Below, one piece after another: positions 8,998 to 17,292 of a stretch of 64,000 bases of DNA; position 1 is the first letter of the stretch, and each line of letters begins with the position of its first letter. The stretch is from positions 56,384 to 120,383 of the forward strand of contig NZ_JAMQCO010000004.1 of assembly GCF_023702225.1 (NCBI RefSeq). Direction: 5' to 3'. The position numbers and the translations under genes are program-made. The notes under the pieces are model-generated. The model was not told the origin of the DNA. It was given only the letters and a program-made list of their open reading frames with translations, and ran no database searches. The stretch comes from Aureimonas altamirensis. GTDB lineage: Bacteria; Pseudomonadota; Alphaproteobacteria; Rhizobiales; Rhizobiaceae.

Positions 8998-9339
8998 CTA
9001 TTTCGTGTTGGCGGCCGCCGGCTCGCCCTTCACTCGGACATCGCCGATGGTCGACTGGAGCACGCGTATCTTGACCTGTTCGGAAATCTGCACCTCGACC
9101 TCGCCATTGTCGAGAACCTTGGTCACCTTGCCGATGATGCCGCCACCCGTCACCACGGTATCGCCGCGGCGGATGTTTCGCAGCATCTCGTCGCGCTTCT
9201 TCATCTGGCGGCGCTGCGGCCGGATGATGAGGAAGTACATGATGGCGAAGACGGCCACGAAGGGCAGGATGGTGATGAGCAGGCTTTCCGTTCCGCCGGC
9301 GGCACCTGCGGTCTGGGCGTAAGCCGGGGATACGAACAT
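8998..9339 (-). CDS. yajC: Preprotein translocase subunit YajC
   Basis: This 113-residue protein has a single TM segment (TESLLITILPFVAVFAIMYF) followed by the conserved LIIRPQRRQMKKRDEML stretch and the KVTKV/VQISEQVKIRVLQSTI beta region. YajC associates with SecDF at the Sec translocon. I chose the ATG at 9337-9339 because AGGAGA lies just upstream of it. A longer reading frame to 9390 adds residues not seen in YajC. It is the first gene of the secDF operon. Confidence 0.95.
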   Translation of the reverse strand: MFVSPAYAQTAGAAGGTESLLITILPFVAVFAIMYFLIIRPQRRQMKKRDEMLRNIRRGDTVVTGGGIIGKVTKVLDNGEVEVQISEQVKIRVLQSTIGDVRVKGEPAAANTK

Positions 9340-9489
9340 GGTGTCTCCTGATTGATCAGCGTTCGAGGGCTCTTTACGAAGTGGCCGCAATATACGAACG
9401 GTCGGTCCGAATGCAATAAGGCTGCGTCATCCACCCATCGCGTCGGCGTGATGATCGCCGCAACCGGCAGTCAGCAGGAGAGCGCAATC

Positions 9490-10356
9490 ATGGACACCCA
9501 TCGGCGACAGGACCTCGAATCGACCCTGTCGCGCATTGCCGCCGCACTGGAACGCATCGCCCCTGCCCCGGCCCGCGCCCCGGACCTTGCGACCGCCGAC
9601 TGCTTCGTCTTCGAGCCGCCGATGACGCTGCGCCCGGTCGCCCAGGTGAGCCGCGTGCCGATATCGCTCCTGACCGGAATCGACCGCGCCCGCGACATTC
9701 TCCTGACGAATACGCGGCGTTTCGCCGAAGGATTGCCCGCCAACAACGCTCTTCTGTGGGGCGCGCGCGGCATGGGCAAATCCTCTCTGGTCAAGGCGGC
9801 CCACGCCGAAGTGAATGCCTCCGTGCCGCAGGCCGGCCTGAAGCTGATCGAGATTCATCGCGAGGATATCGACCACCTGCCGGCGCTGATGGGCTATCTG
9901 CGCGAAAGTCCGTACCGGATCCTGCTGTTCTGCGACGATCTCTCGTTCGACCACGACGACACCAGCTACAAATCGCTGAAGGCGGTCCTGGATGGCGGCG
10001 TGGAGGGACGGCCTCGCAACGTCGTCTTCTATGCCACGTCGAATCGCAGGCACCTTCTGCCGCGCTCGATGATGGAAAACGAACAGTCCACTGCGATCTC
10101 GCCCGGCGAGGCCGTCGAGGAGAAGGTTTCCCTATCGGATCGGTTCGGCCTCTGGATCGGCTTCCATGCGTGTTCGCAGGACGAGTATCTGGCCATGGTA
10201 AACGGCTATCTCGCCGCCTATGCGGTTCCGCACGATGCCGAGGATGCGCGGCGCGCGGCGCTGGAATGGTACACCACGCGGGGGAGCCGGTCCGGCCGGG
10301 TGGCCTGGCAGTTCGTGCAGGATTACGCAGCCGAGCGCGGTCACCGCATCGACTGA
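9490..10356 (+). CDS. DUF815-family AAA+-like ATPase
   Basis: This 288-residue P-loop protein has Walker A GARGMGKS at 91-98 and the Walker B-type segment RILLFCDDLSFD at about 137-148. It shows the DUF815 signature region with VFYATSNRRHLLPR and a DRFGLWIGF segment. The cellular role of DUF815 ATPases is not established. The ATG at 9490 follows GGAG; in-frame codons further upstream have no ribosome site. It sits divergently from yajC, a placement usual in rhizobia, and ends at a bidirectional stem-loop shared with the convergent LysM/M23 gene. Confidence 0.9.
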   Translation: MDTHRRQDLESTLSRIAAALERIAPAPARAPDLATADCFVFEPPMTLRPVAQVSRVPISLLTGIDRARDILLTNTRRFAEGLPANNALLWGARGMGKSSLVKAAHAEVNASVPQAGLKLIEIHREDIDHLPALMGYLRESPYRILLFCDDLSFDHDDTSYKSLKAVLDGGVEGRPRNVVFYATSNRRHLLPRSMMENEQSTAISPGEAVEEKVSLSDRFGLWIGFHACSQDEYLAMVNGYLAAYAVPHDAEDARRAALEWYTTRGSRSGRVAWQFVQDYAAERGHRID

Positions 10357-10363
10357 CGACATG

Positions 10364-10401
10364 TAAGACAAAAGGCCCGGCTCGGGACGACGAGCCGGGC
10401 C
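10364..10401 (-). terminator. Rho-independent terminator for the LysM/M23 gene (stem shared with the convergent gene)
   Basis: An 11-bp perfect stem, GGCCCGGCTCG (10374-10384) with CGAGCCGGGCC (10391-10401), lies between two convergent genes. On the minus strand it is followed by TTTTGTCTT, a usable U-tract. On the plus strand no U-run follows. Confidence 0.88.
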
Positions 10402-10424
10402 GACGCTCCAACTGACGCAGTACG

Positions 10425-11564
10425 CTACTGGAGGTAGGTCATCGGGTTGACCGGGGACGAGTCCTTGCGCACCTCGAAGTGCAGCATGGGCGCGTCCGTA
10501 TCGCCGGTCATCCCCGCTTTCGCGATGTCCTGGCCACGGCGCACCGTGGCGCCGCGCTCGACGAGGATCTCGTCGGCATGGCCGTAGACGGTGACGAGGC
10601 CGTTGTCGTGCTTGACCAGAACCGTCTTTCCGAATTCCTTCAGGCCCTCGCCCGCATAGATGACGACGCCGTTTTCGGCAGCCTTGACCGGGGTGCCGCG
10701 CGGCACCGAAATGTTGAGGCCGTCATTGCGGCGGCTGCCGACCTTGTCGCCGAAGCTCTTTACGACGCGGCCCTGAACCGGCCAGCGGAACTGCGAGATA
10801 CCCGTCGATTCGGGCGCCAGCGCCGCCGTCTGCTGCTCGGTCTGTTCCTCGACCGTGGTGCTGGCCACGGCGGCCGGCTGGCTCTGCTGCGGCTGGCTGG
10901 CCGGCGGAGTCTGCGCCGGCGTCGCCGGTGCGGCGGCCTGTGCCGGAGCCGTCTGGGCCGGTGTCGTTGCCGGCGCCGTGCTGGGCGTCACGCGTGCCGC
11001 CTGCTCCTGCAACGTGGTCGGCGGCGTGCCGAGAGAGGCGACACGGGTGTTGGCGGCGCCGGCATTCGCCCCGGCGGGGAGCTGCAGCACCTGGCCGATG
11101 CGGATATTGTCGGTCGTCAGGCCGTTTGCCGCACGCAGATCGGCGACGCTGACGCCGGCGCGCCGGGCGATGCCGCCGAGCGAGTCACCGGATTCCACCT
11201 TGATCCCGCCACCCGATGGCGCGCGAGATGCGGTCTGCGTCGGGGCTGCGGCCTGCGGCGCGGTGGCAGCCGATGCGGCCGGAGGCGGCGGCAGCTCCGA
11301 CCGGCTGACGGGCGAGCCGGCAGACGGCTGCGGCGTATAGGTGTCGCCGCCCTGCTGGCTCGGATACGCCCCGTAGGCCGGCTGCTGCGGCGCCTGGGCA
11401 TAAGCCGGCTGCTGCGATGCGCTCTGCGGAATGGCCCCTGTGTAGAAGCTGTCCTGCAGACGGGTCGCGTCGCTGCTGCAACCGGCGACGGCTGTCGTGA
11501 CAGCCAGCAGGCCGGCAATGCGCATGAGCTTGCCACGTGTCACTTTCAATTCGCCGAATGTCAT
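10425..11564 (-). CDS. NlpD-like lipoprotein with LysM and degenerate M23 (LytM) domain
   Basis: A lipoprotein signal ends at Cys29 (TAVAGC). A Q/P/A-rich spacer leads to a LysM domain at about 121-163, then a long low-complexity A/P/Q/T linker, then a LytM/M23 domain from about residue 258. Catalytic LytM enzymes have HxGxD; here the equivalent is NDGLN (279-283), so the first two zinc ligands are missing, while YGHA and LHFEV remain. This is the pattern of NlpD/EnvC-type amidase activators, not active endopeptidases. The start could also be Met14 (11525). It follows pcm after 130 bp. Confidence 0.9.
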   Translation of the reverse strand: MTFGELKVTRGKLMRIAGLLAVTTAVAGCSSDATRLQDSFYTGAIPQSASQQPAYAQAPQQPAYGAYPSQQGGDTYTPQPSAGSPVSRSELPPPPAASAATAPQAAAPTQTASRAPSGGGIKVESGDSLGGIARRAGVSVADLRAANGLTTDNIRIGQVLQLPAGANAGAANTRVASLGTPPTTLQEQAARVTPSTAPATTPAQTAPAQAAAPATPAQTPPASQPQQSQPAAVASTTVEEQTEQQTAALAPESTGISQFRWPVQGRVVKSFGDKVGSRRNDGLNISVPRGTPVKAAENGVVIYAGEGLKEFGKTVLVKHDNGLVTVYGHADEILVERGATVRRGQDIAKAGMTGDTDAPMLHFEVRKDSSPVNPMTYLQ

Positions 11565-11694
11565 TTCCGTCCCCGTGCCTACGCCATCACAGTGGACACA
11601 TAAGAGCGCGTTAATCTTACCGCGTGGTTAAGCCCGGCAATCGATTACGAGGAAGTTTGTTCAACTTCGGGAGAGGCGGGTAAAAACAGGCGCC

Positions 11695-12366
11695 TCACAG
11701 GGCCGCTGCCCTGCCCGGCTTCAACGACTGCCACCACACCGTTCCGACGACTGCCTCCTCCAGCCTGCTGCCCGCCTTCTCATGCCGCACCAGCCGCTGC
11801 ATGCCGCTGCCGGGCCCCACGGCACACAGCAGCACGCCGTGCGAGGCCAACTGCTCGACGAAGGGCTTGGGCACGGCCGGCATGGCGGCATGCACGATGA
11901 TGCGATCGTAGGGGCCGCCTTCGCCATGGCCGCGTGCGCCGTCGTCATGAAGGAAGGTGATGTTCTCGAAGCCGAGCGCCTTCGCCCGTTCGCTCGCCTC
12001 CTGGTGCAGGGTGCGATACCGCTCGATCGTGGTGACGCGCGCGCCCAGCCGCGCCAGAAGCGCGCTGCAATAGCCGCTGCCCGTTCCGACTTCCAGGATA
12101 CGGCTGTCCGGTTGCACCTTCAGCGCCATCAGGCAGCGCACCGTCAGTTCGGCGCTGGGCATCGTTTCGCCGCAGGAAAGCGGAAATGACTGGGCGGCAT
12201 AGAGATCGCCCCGGACGCCCGGCAGGAAGGCGCGCCTGGGAACGGTCTCCAGCGCCGAAAGCATCCGCCCGTCGGCGCCGAGGCGCGACCGCATGGACAG
12301 GAGAAAGGCCGCAAGCTGCTCGCGGTCCGCCTCCGTGCCGGGGCGGGAACCACGCGTGTCAGACAA
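11695..12366 (-). CDS. pcm: Protein-L-isoaspartate O-methyltransferase
   Basis: This 223-residue SAM-dependent methyltransferase repairs isoaspartyl residues in aged proteins. Motif I is [18 protein letters not shown], and the PIMT-specific GETMPS region and the [14 protein letters not shown] segment are present. It starts inside the end of surE (8-bp overlap), the classic surE-pcm pairing associated with stationary-phase survival. A second, more divergent PIMT-type gene lies at about 31.3 kb. Confidence 0.95.
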   Translation of the reverse strand: MSDTRGSRPGTEADREQLAAFLLSMRSRLGADGRMLSALETVPRRAFLPGVRGDLYAAQSFPLSCGETMPSAELTVRCLMALKVQPDSRILEVGTGSGYCSALLARLGARVTTIERYRTLHQEASERAKALGFENITFLHDDGARGHGEGGPYDRIIVHAAMPAVPKPFVEQLASHGVLLCAVGPGSGMQRLVRHEKAGSRLEEAVVGTVWWQSLKPGRAAAL

Positions 12367-13114
12367 AGAGGCTCTCCATCTCGCGCCGCATCGCGTGATC
12401 GGTCAGGTCAAGCTGCAGCGGCGTCACCGATATGCGGCCGTCGCGGATGGCGCCGATGTCCGAGTGCTCCATGTCGGCCCCCGCCTCGCGGCCGAATTTC
12501 AGCCAGTAGTACGGGAAACCGCGGCCATCGCGCCGCTCTTCCAGGCCGAGGCTGTAATCGAGCTTGCCCTGCCGCGTGACGGCGACGCCGGCAACCGCCT
12601 CGGGCCGCACCGGCGGGAAGTTGACGTTGACCAGCGTTCCCGGGCGGAAGGGAACGGACAGCAATGTGCGGATCACGTCCGGCGCATGACGCTCGGCCGT
12701 CTCCCAGAGGGCTTCCCTGTCCGAGCCGGGCGTGAAGGCCTGGCTGAGCGCGATCGAGCGCAATCCGAGCATCGTGCCCTCGATGGCGCCGGCGACGGTG
12801 CCCGAATAGGTCACGTCGTCGCACAGGTTCTGGCCCGCGTTGACGCCGGAAAGGACGAGGTCCGGCGGCGCAGGCATCAGATGCTTCGCCGCCATGATGA
12901 CGCAATCGGTCGGCGTGCCCGACAAGGCGAATCGCCGCTCGGCGATACGGCGCAGGCGCAACGGGGACGAGAGCGTCAACGAATGCGACAGGCCGCTCTG
13001 GTCGGTCTCGGGCGCGACGATCCACACCTCGTCGGAAAGCTGTCCGGCTATCCGCTCAAGGACGGCAAGGCCATCGGCATGGATGCCGTCATCGTTGGTC
13101 AGCAGAATTCTCAT
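12359..13114 (-). CDS. surE: 5'/3'-nucleotidase SurE
   Basis: This 251-residue metal-dependent nucleoside monophosphate phosphatase has the N-terminal metal site [14 protein letters not shown] with Asp8-Asp9, the SGLSHSLTL serine segment and SGVNAGQN. The length is standard. It lies between serS (5 bp upstream) and pcm (overlapping), so translational coupling is likely. Confidence 0.97.
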   Translation of the reverse strand: MRILLTNDDGIHADGLAVLERIAGQLSDEVWIVAPETDQSGLSHSLTLSSPLRLRRIAERRFALSGTPTDCVIMAAKHLMPAPPDLVLSGVNAGQNLCDDVTYSGTVAGAIEGTMLGLRSIALSQAFTPGSDREALWETAERHAPDVIRTLLSVPFRPGTLVNVNFPPVRPEAVAGVAVTRQGKLDYSLGLEERRDGRGFPYYWLKFGREAGADMEHSDIGAIRDGRISVTPLQLDLTDHAMRREMESLFV

Positions 13115-13119
13115 GGGCC

Positions 13120-14406
13120 TCAGGCGTCTTTCTCGATCCGTTCCAGGCCGCCCATATAGGGGCGCAATGCTTCAGGAATTATGATGCCGCCATCCGCCGT
13201 CTGGTAATTTTCCATCACGGCGATGAGCGCGCGTCCGACGGCGGTGCCGGAGCCGTTCAAGGTGTGTACGTAGCGCGGCGGCTGCTTTTCACCGGCCGGG
13301 CGGTAGCGCGCCTGCATGCGGCGCGCCTGGAAATCGCCGCAGACGGAGCAGGAGGAGATTTCGCGGAACGTGTCCTGCCCCGGCAGCCAAACCTCGATAT
13401 CGTAGGTCTTGCGGGACGAGAAACCCATGTCGCCGGTGCACAGCGTCACGACGCGGTAATGCAGGCCCAGCATCTGCAATACGCGCTCGGCGCATTCGGT
13501 CATGCGCTCCAGTTCGGCGGCGGAGTTTTCCGGCGTCGTCACCGAGACGAGTTCGGCCTTGTAGAACTGGTGCTGCCGGAGCATGCCCTTGGTGTCGCGG
13601 CCGGCGGAGCCCGCCTCGGAGCGGAAGGACGGCGTCAGCGCCGTTACCCGAAGCGGCAGCGCCGCCTCGTCCAGGATCTGCTCCCGCACGAGGTTGGTCA
13701 GCGACACTTCCGCCGTGGGGATCAGCCAGCGACCGTCCGTCGTGTTGAACAGATCTTCCGAGAATTTCGGCAACTGGCCGGTTCCGAACAGGGCCTCGTC
13801 ACGCACCAGCAATGGCGGCGACACCTCCTGGTAGCCGAAGTTTCCGGTGGAATTGTCAAGCATGAACTGGCCGAGCGCGCGTTCGAGCCGCGCCAGCTTG
13901 CCCCGCAGAACGGTGAAGCGGGCCCCGGACATACGGGCCGCGGCCTCGAAATCCATCAGGCCGAGCGCTTCGCCGAGGTCGTAATGCTCGAGCGGCGTGA
14001 AATCGAACACGGGCTTGTCGCCCACGCGGCGCACTTCGATATTTTCGGCTTCGTCCGCCCCGACCGGCACGTCATCCAGCGGTATGTTGGGAACCTGCGA
14101 CAGGACGTCCTGCAGGTTGGCGTCGAGGCGACGTTCCGTCTCCTCGCCCTCCTGTACCGCACCCTTGATGTCGGCCACTTCCTGCATCAGGGCCTCGGCG
14201 CGCGCGGCATCGCCAGCACCCTTGGCCTTGCCGATCTCCTTCGAGACTTCGTTGCGGCGCCCCTGCAATTCCTGAAGGCGTCGAAGATGATCGCGCCGCG
14301 TCTCGTCGAGACGCAGGATCTCGGCTGACAGCGGCGCTGCGCCCCTGTCCTTCAACGCCGCGTCGAGAGCCTCGGGATTGTCCCGTATCCACTTGATGTC
14401 CAGCAT
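13120..14406 (-). CDS. serS: Serine-tRNA ligase
   Basis: This 428-residue class II aminoacyl-tRNA synthetase begins with a long helical arm (about 1-110, coiled-coil) that grips the long variable arm of tRNA-Ser. Catalytic domain motifs include the TAEV/SLTNL region, [21 protein letters not shown] (motif 2) and [19 protein letters not shown] (motif 3). It is a single copy and its position next to tatC is usual for rhizobia. Confidence 0.97.
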   Translation of the reverse strand: MLDIKWIRDNPEALDAALKDRGAAPLSAEILRLDETRRDHLRRLQELQGRRNEVSKEIGKAKGAGDAARAEALMQEVADIKGAVQEGEETERRLDANLQDVLSQVPNIPLDDVPVGADEAENIEVRRVGDKPVFDFTPLEHYDLGEALGLMDFEAAARMSGARFTVLRGKLARLERALGQFMLDNSTGNFGYQEVSPPLLVRDEALFGTGQLPKFSEDLFNTTDGRWLIPTAEVSLTNLVREQILDEAALPLRVTALTPSFRSEAGSAGRDTKGMLRQHQFYKAELVSVTTPENSAAELERMTECAERVLQMLGLHYRVVTLCTGDMGFSSRKTYDIEVWLPGQDTFREISSCSVCGDFQARRMQARYRPAGEKQPPRYVHTLNGSGTAVGRALIAVMENYQTADGGIIIPEALRPYMGGLERIEKDA

Positions 14407-14460
14407 GTCGCCCCACCGATCGCCCGAATATCCGAGAAGGTGGAGCCCATGGCCGTCACA

Positions 14461-15270
14461 TCAGCCCTGCGCCTCCCTGTCGGCGAGGCGTTCGGCACGC
14501 TTCTTCTCGATCATCCGGGCCGTAAAGATGGAAATCTCGTAGAGAATGATGGTCGGTATCGCAAGGCCGATCTGGGACAGCGGATCGGGCGGCGTGATGA
14601 CCGCCGCGACGATGAATGCGATGACGATCGCGTATTTGCGCTTCGACGCCAGGCCCGCGGCCGAGACGATGCCCGAGCGGACCAGCAGCGAAGAGACGAC
14701 CGGAAGCTGGAACACCAGGCCGAAGGCGAAGATGAGCGTCATGATGAGCGACAGGTATTCCGACACGCGCGGCAACAGCGCGATGGTGGCCTGCCCGCCG
14801 CCGCCGGCCTGCTGCATGGACAGGAAGAACCACATCACCATCGGCGTGAAGAAAAAGTAGACCAGCGCGGCGCCGATCAGGAACAGGATCGGCGTTGCCA
14901 CCAGGAACGGCAGGAAAGCCTCCCTTTCGTCGCGGTAGAGGCCTGGCGCAACGAACTTGTAGAGTTGCATGGCGATGATCGGGAAAGCCAGGAAGAACCC
15001 GCCGAAAGCCGCGATCTTGACCTGCGTGAAAAAGAATTCCTGCGGCGCGGTGTAGATGAGCTCGACCTTGGTCGCGTCCAGTCCGGCCCACGCCGTCCCG
15101 ATCTGGTACGGGATGACGAGCAGGTTGAAGATCTGCTTGGCGAAGGCGAAGCAGAACAGGAACGCGATGAAAAAGCCGACGAGGCTCCAGATCAGGCGGC
15201 GCCGCAACTCGATCAGATGTTCGATCAGCGGTGCCGAGGAGGCCTCGATTTCATCCTGACCGGTCTTCAT
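14461..15270 (-). CDS. tatC: Sec-independent protein translocase TatC
   Basis: This 269-residue, six-TM core receptor of the twin-arginine translocation system carries the conserved N-terminal HLIELRRRL motif and the periplasmic-loop residues typical of TatC (APQEFFFTQVK, FAFPII-like region, PGLYRDE). The start at 15268-15270 overlaps the tatB stop by 4 bp (ATGA), giving tight coupling. An in-frame extension upstream is only the tatB sequence read in another frame. Confidence 0.97.
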   Translation of the reverse strand: MKTGQDEIEASSAPLIEHLIELRRRLIWSLVGFFIAFLFCFAFAKQIFNLLVIPYQIGTAWAGLDATKVELIYTAPQEFFFTQVKIAAFGGFFLAFPIIAMQLYKFVAPGLYRDEREAFLPFLVATPILFLIGAALVYFFFTPMVMWFFLSMQQAGGGGQATIALLPRVSEYLSLIMTLIFAFGLVFQLPVVSSLLVRSGIVSAAGLASKRKYAIVIAFIVAAVITPPDPLSQIGLAIPTIILYEISIFTARMIEKKRAERLADREAQG

Positions 15271-15770
15271 GCGACCTCTCCGGCATTGCGTTTCTGCTCG
15301 CCGGGCCCGGCGGGGGGCACAGCTTCGGCGGCGGTGGCCGGCGGCTCCGATGATTGCGCGGACGGCTGGGCGGCAGCCGGCTCGGACGGCGCGACGGCGG
15401 CAGCCGGTTCGGCAGCGTCCATGGGGCGGGCGCCCTCGTCGGCCGGCGGAACCTTGGGCTGCGGCGCCTGCGTCGCGGCCTTGAGCGACGAGCGAATCTC
15501 GTCGCCGACGGACTTCATGGGGTTCATGGCCTTGCGGATGTCGTTGCGGGGATCGAGCTTCTTGAGGTCGCTCGCGGCCTTGCGTACGTCCTCCAGCTCG
15601 GCCTCGCGCAATGCATCGTCGAACTGCTTGCGGAAATCGCCCGCCATCCGGCGCAACTGGGTCGTCACGCGGCCGAAGGTGCGGAGCATGCCCGGCAGAT
15701 CTTTCGGGCCCACCACGACAATAAGGACGACTGCTATGACCAGCAGTTCCAGCCAACCGACTTCAAACAT
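15267..15770 (-). CDS. tatB: Sec-independent protein translocase TatB
   Basis: This 167-residue protein has an N-terminal TM helix ending in the VGPKDLPGMLR hinge, then an amphipathic helix (TQLRRMAGDFRKQFDDALREAEL) and a disordered A/P-rich tail. TatB forms the substrate-binding complex with TatC. The gene lies in tatA-tatB-tatC order, with a 66-bp gap from tatA and a 4-bp overlap with tatC. Confidence 0.96.
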   Translation of the reverse strand: MFEVGWLELLVIAVVLIVVVGPKDLPGMLRTFGRVTTQLRRMAGDFRKQFDDALREAELEDVRKAASDLKKLDPRNDIRKAMNPMKSVGDEIRSSLKAATQAPQPKVPPADEGARPMDAAEPAAAVAPSEPAAAQPSAQSSEPPATAAEAVPPAGPGEQKRNAGEVA

Positions 15771-15836
15771 GGGGCGCCTAACGTAGCGGAATATGCGTTA
15801 CCGGCCGGCGGGCCGAAGCCCGCCGAAAGCGCGGGA

Positions 15837-16070
15837 TCAGCTATGCGTCTTTTCAGCCGTGGTGTCGCGGTGGAGGATTTCGCCCTCCTTGTGCTCCAGG
15901 TTGCGACGCTCCTGCGCCGCCTCGGGCGTGTCCTCGTCGGCCATGCCCTTCTTGAAGCTCTTGATGCCCTTGGCGACGTCGCCCATCAATTCGGGGATCT
16001 TGCCACGGCCGAACAGCAGCAATACGACCGCGAGGACGATCAACCAATGCCAGATGCTGAGACTGCCCAT
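15837..16070 (-). CDS. tatA: Sec-independent protein translocase TatA
   Basis: This 77-residue pore-forming subunit is a short TM helix ([15 protein letters not shown]) followed by the [20 protein letters not shown] amphipathic helix and a charged tail. The ATG at 16068-16070 follows AGGAG; a longer frame to 16115 lacks a ribosome site. In many rhizobia scpB lies directly upstream of tatA. Here there is only a 175-bp gene-free gap back to nagZ. Confidence 0.96.
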   Translation of the reverse strand: MGSLSIWHWLIVLAVVLLLFGRGKIPELMGDVAKGIKSFKKGMADEDTPEAAQERRNLEHKEGEILHRDTTAEKTHS

Positions 16071-16245
16071 TCTGCTTCTCCTGGATGCGATTTCGAATGC
16101 CCCGCCGCCCGGCATGGCCTGACAACTTCAAACACCATTATCCACCGCAGATCAACGCGAGATGGTGGCCAATGAAGACATAATCCCGGACGGCGCGATG
16201 AAATTCCCGTTTACGGCGCGATCATGGCCAATAAACGACGGAACG

Positions 16246-17292
16246 TCAGGCAACCGCCTCGACAAGCCCTTGATATTCCGACCAAACTTCCGCGACATCG
16301 ACAGGAGCGTCCACCGGCTGGCCGATCAGTGCCGCCGCATGCGCCGCGCGGCGCTTGGCCTGCCCCGAAAGGGAAGGCACCGCGCCGGCCACGGCGCGCA
16401 TCTCCGCCAGGTCGCCATTGCAATGCAAAACGATATCGCAGCCGGCTTCGATCGCCTGCGCCGCCGATACCGCAATGGGCGCGGACAGCGCCTTCATCGA
16501 GATATCGTCGGTCATCAGAAGCCCGTCGAACCCGATCGCGCCGCGGATCGTATCCCGTATGACCGTCGGCGACAGCGTTCCGGGCCTCGTCCGGTCGATC
16601 GCCTCGTAGAGGATATGGGCGGTCATGGCGGCCGGAAGGTCGGACAGGGCCTTGAAGGGCCGCATGTCCTGCGCCTCCAGCACCGCACGGTCCGCGTCCA
16701 CCTGCGGAAGATCGTAATGGCTGTCGACCTGGACGCGGCCATGGCCCGGCAGGTGCTTCATGACCGGCAGCACGCCCTGCGACAGCGCGCCTTCCGCCAT
16801 TGCGCGGCCAAGCGCGGCGACGGCGTCCGGATCGGCGGACAGGGCCCTGTCGCCGATGACGCTGTGCGCGCCGTCGAAGGCGAGGTCGAGGCACGGAATA
16901 CAATCGGCATTGATGCCGTAGCGCCTCAGGTCCGCCGCCAGAAGGCGGCCATGCGCGGTGGCGGCGGCGATCCCGGCCTGCCGATCCCGGTCGTAGACGG
17001 CACCAAGGGCGCGCCCGGCCGGCAGCGGATGGGCCAATGGCGGCTTCAACCGGCGCACGCGCCCGCCTTCCTGATCGATGAAGATGGGAATCGGTTGCCC
17101 GTCGCCGAACTCCTGCAACTCTGCGCAAAGTGCCGTGAGTTGCTCGGCGCTTTCGACATTGCGGCCGAACAGGATGAAGCCCCAGGGCCGCTCATCAGCG
17201 AAGAAACGGCGCTCGTCCGGCGTCAGTACCGCCCCCGAACAGCCGGATATCCAAGCTTTCCTGTCCATCCCGGTCAGCGTGTCACGAAGCAT
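16246..17292 (-). CDS. nagZ: Beta-N-acetylhexosaminidase NagZ (glycoside hydrolase family 3)
   Basis: This 348-residue enzyme removes GlcNAc from muropeptides during peptidoglycan recycling in the cytoplasm. Visible motifs are the substrate loop FIDQEGGRVRR (71-81), the GH3 NagZ signature KHLPGHGRVQVDSH from residue 179 and the nucleophile region LLMTDDISM near residue 258. The start may be Met9 (17268). The longer start overlaps the SPOR gene stop by 19 bp. It belongs to the dgt-argS-SPOR-nagZ run. Confidence 0.95.
   Translation of the reverse strand: MLRDTLTGMDRKAWISGCSGAVLTPDERRFFADERPWGFILFGRNVESAEQLTALCAELQEFGDGQPIPIFIDQEGGRVRRLKPPLAHPLPAGRALGAVYDRDRQAGIAAATAHGRLLAADLRRYGINADCIPCLDLAFDGAHSVIGDRALSADPDAVAALGRAMAEGALSQGVLPVMKHLPGHGRVQVDSHYDLPQVDADRAVLEAQDMRPFKALSDLPAAMTAHILYEAIDRTRPGTLSPTVIRDTIRGAIGFDGLLMTDDISMKALSAPIAVSAAQAIEAGCDIVLHCNGDLAEMRAVAGAVPSLSGQAKRRAAHAAALIGQPVDAPVDVAEVWSEYQGLVEAVA

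Noticed and set aside
14440-15786. 448-codon plus-strand frame over tatC and tatB
   Set aside because: Antisense to the conserved tatB-tatC genes; low-complexity D/E/R-rich composition.
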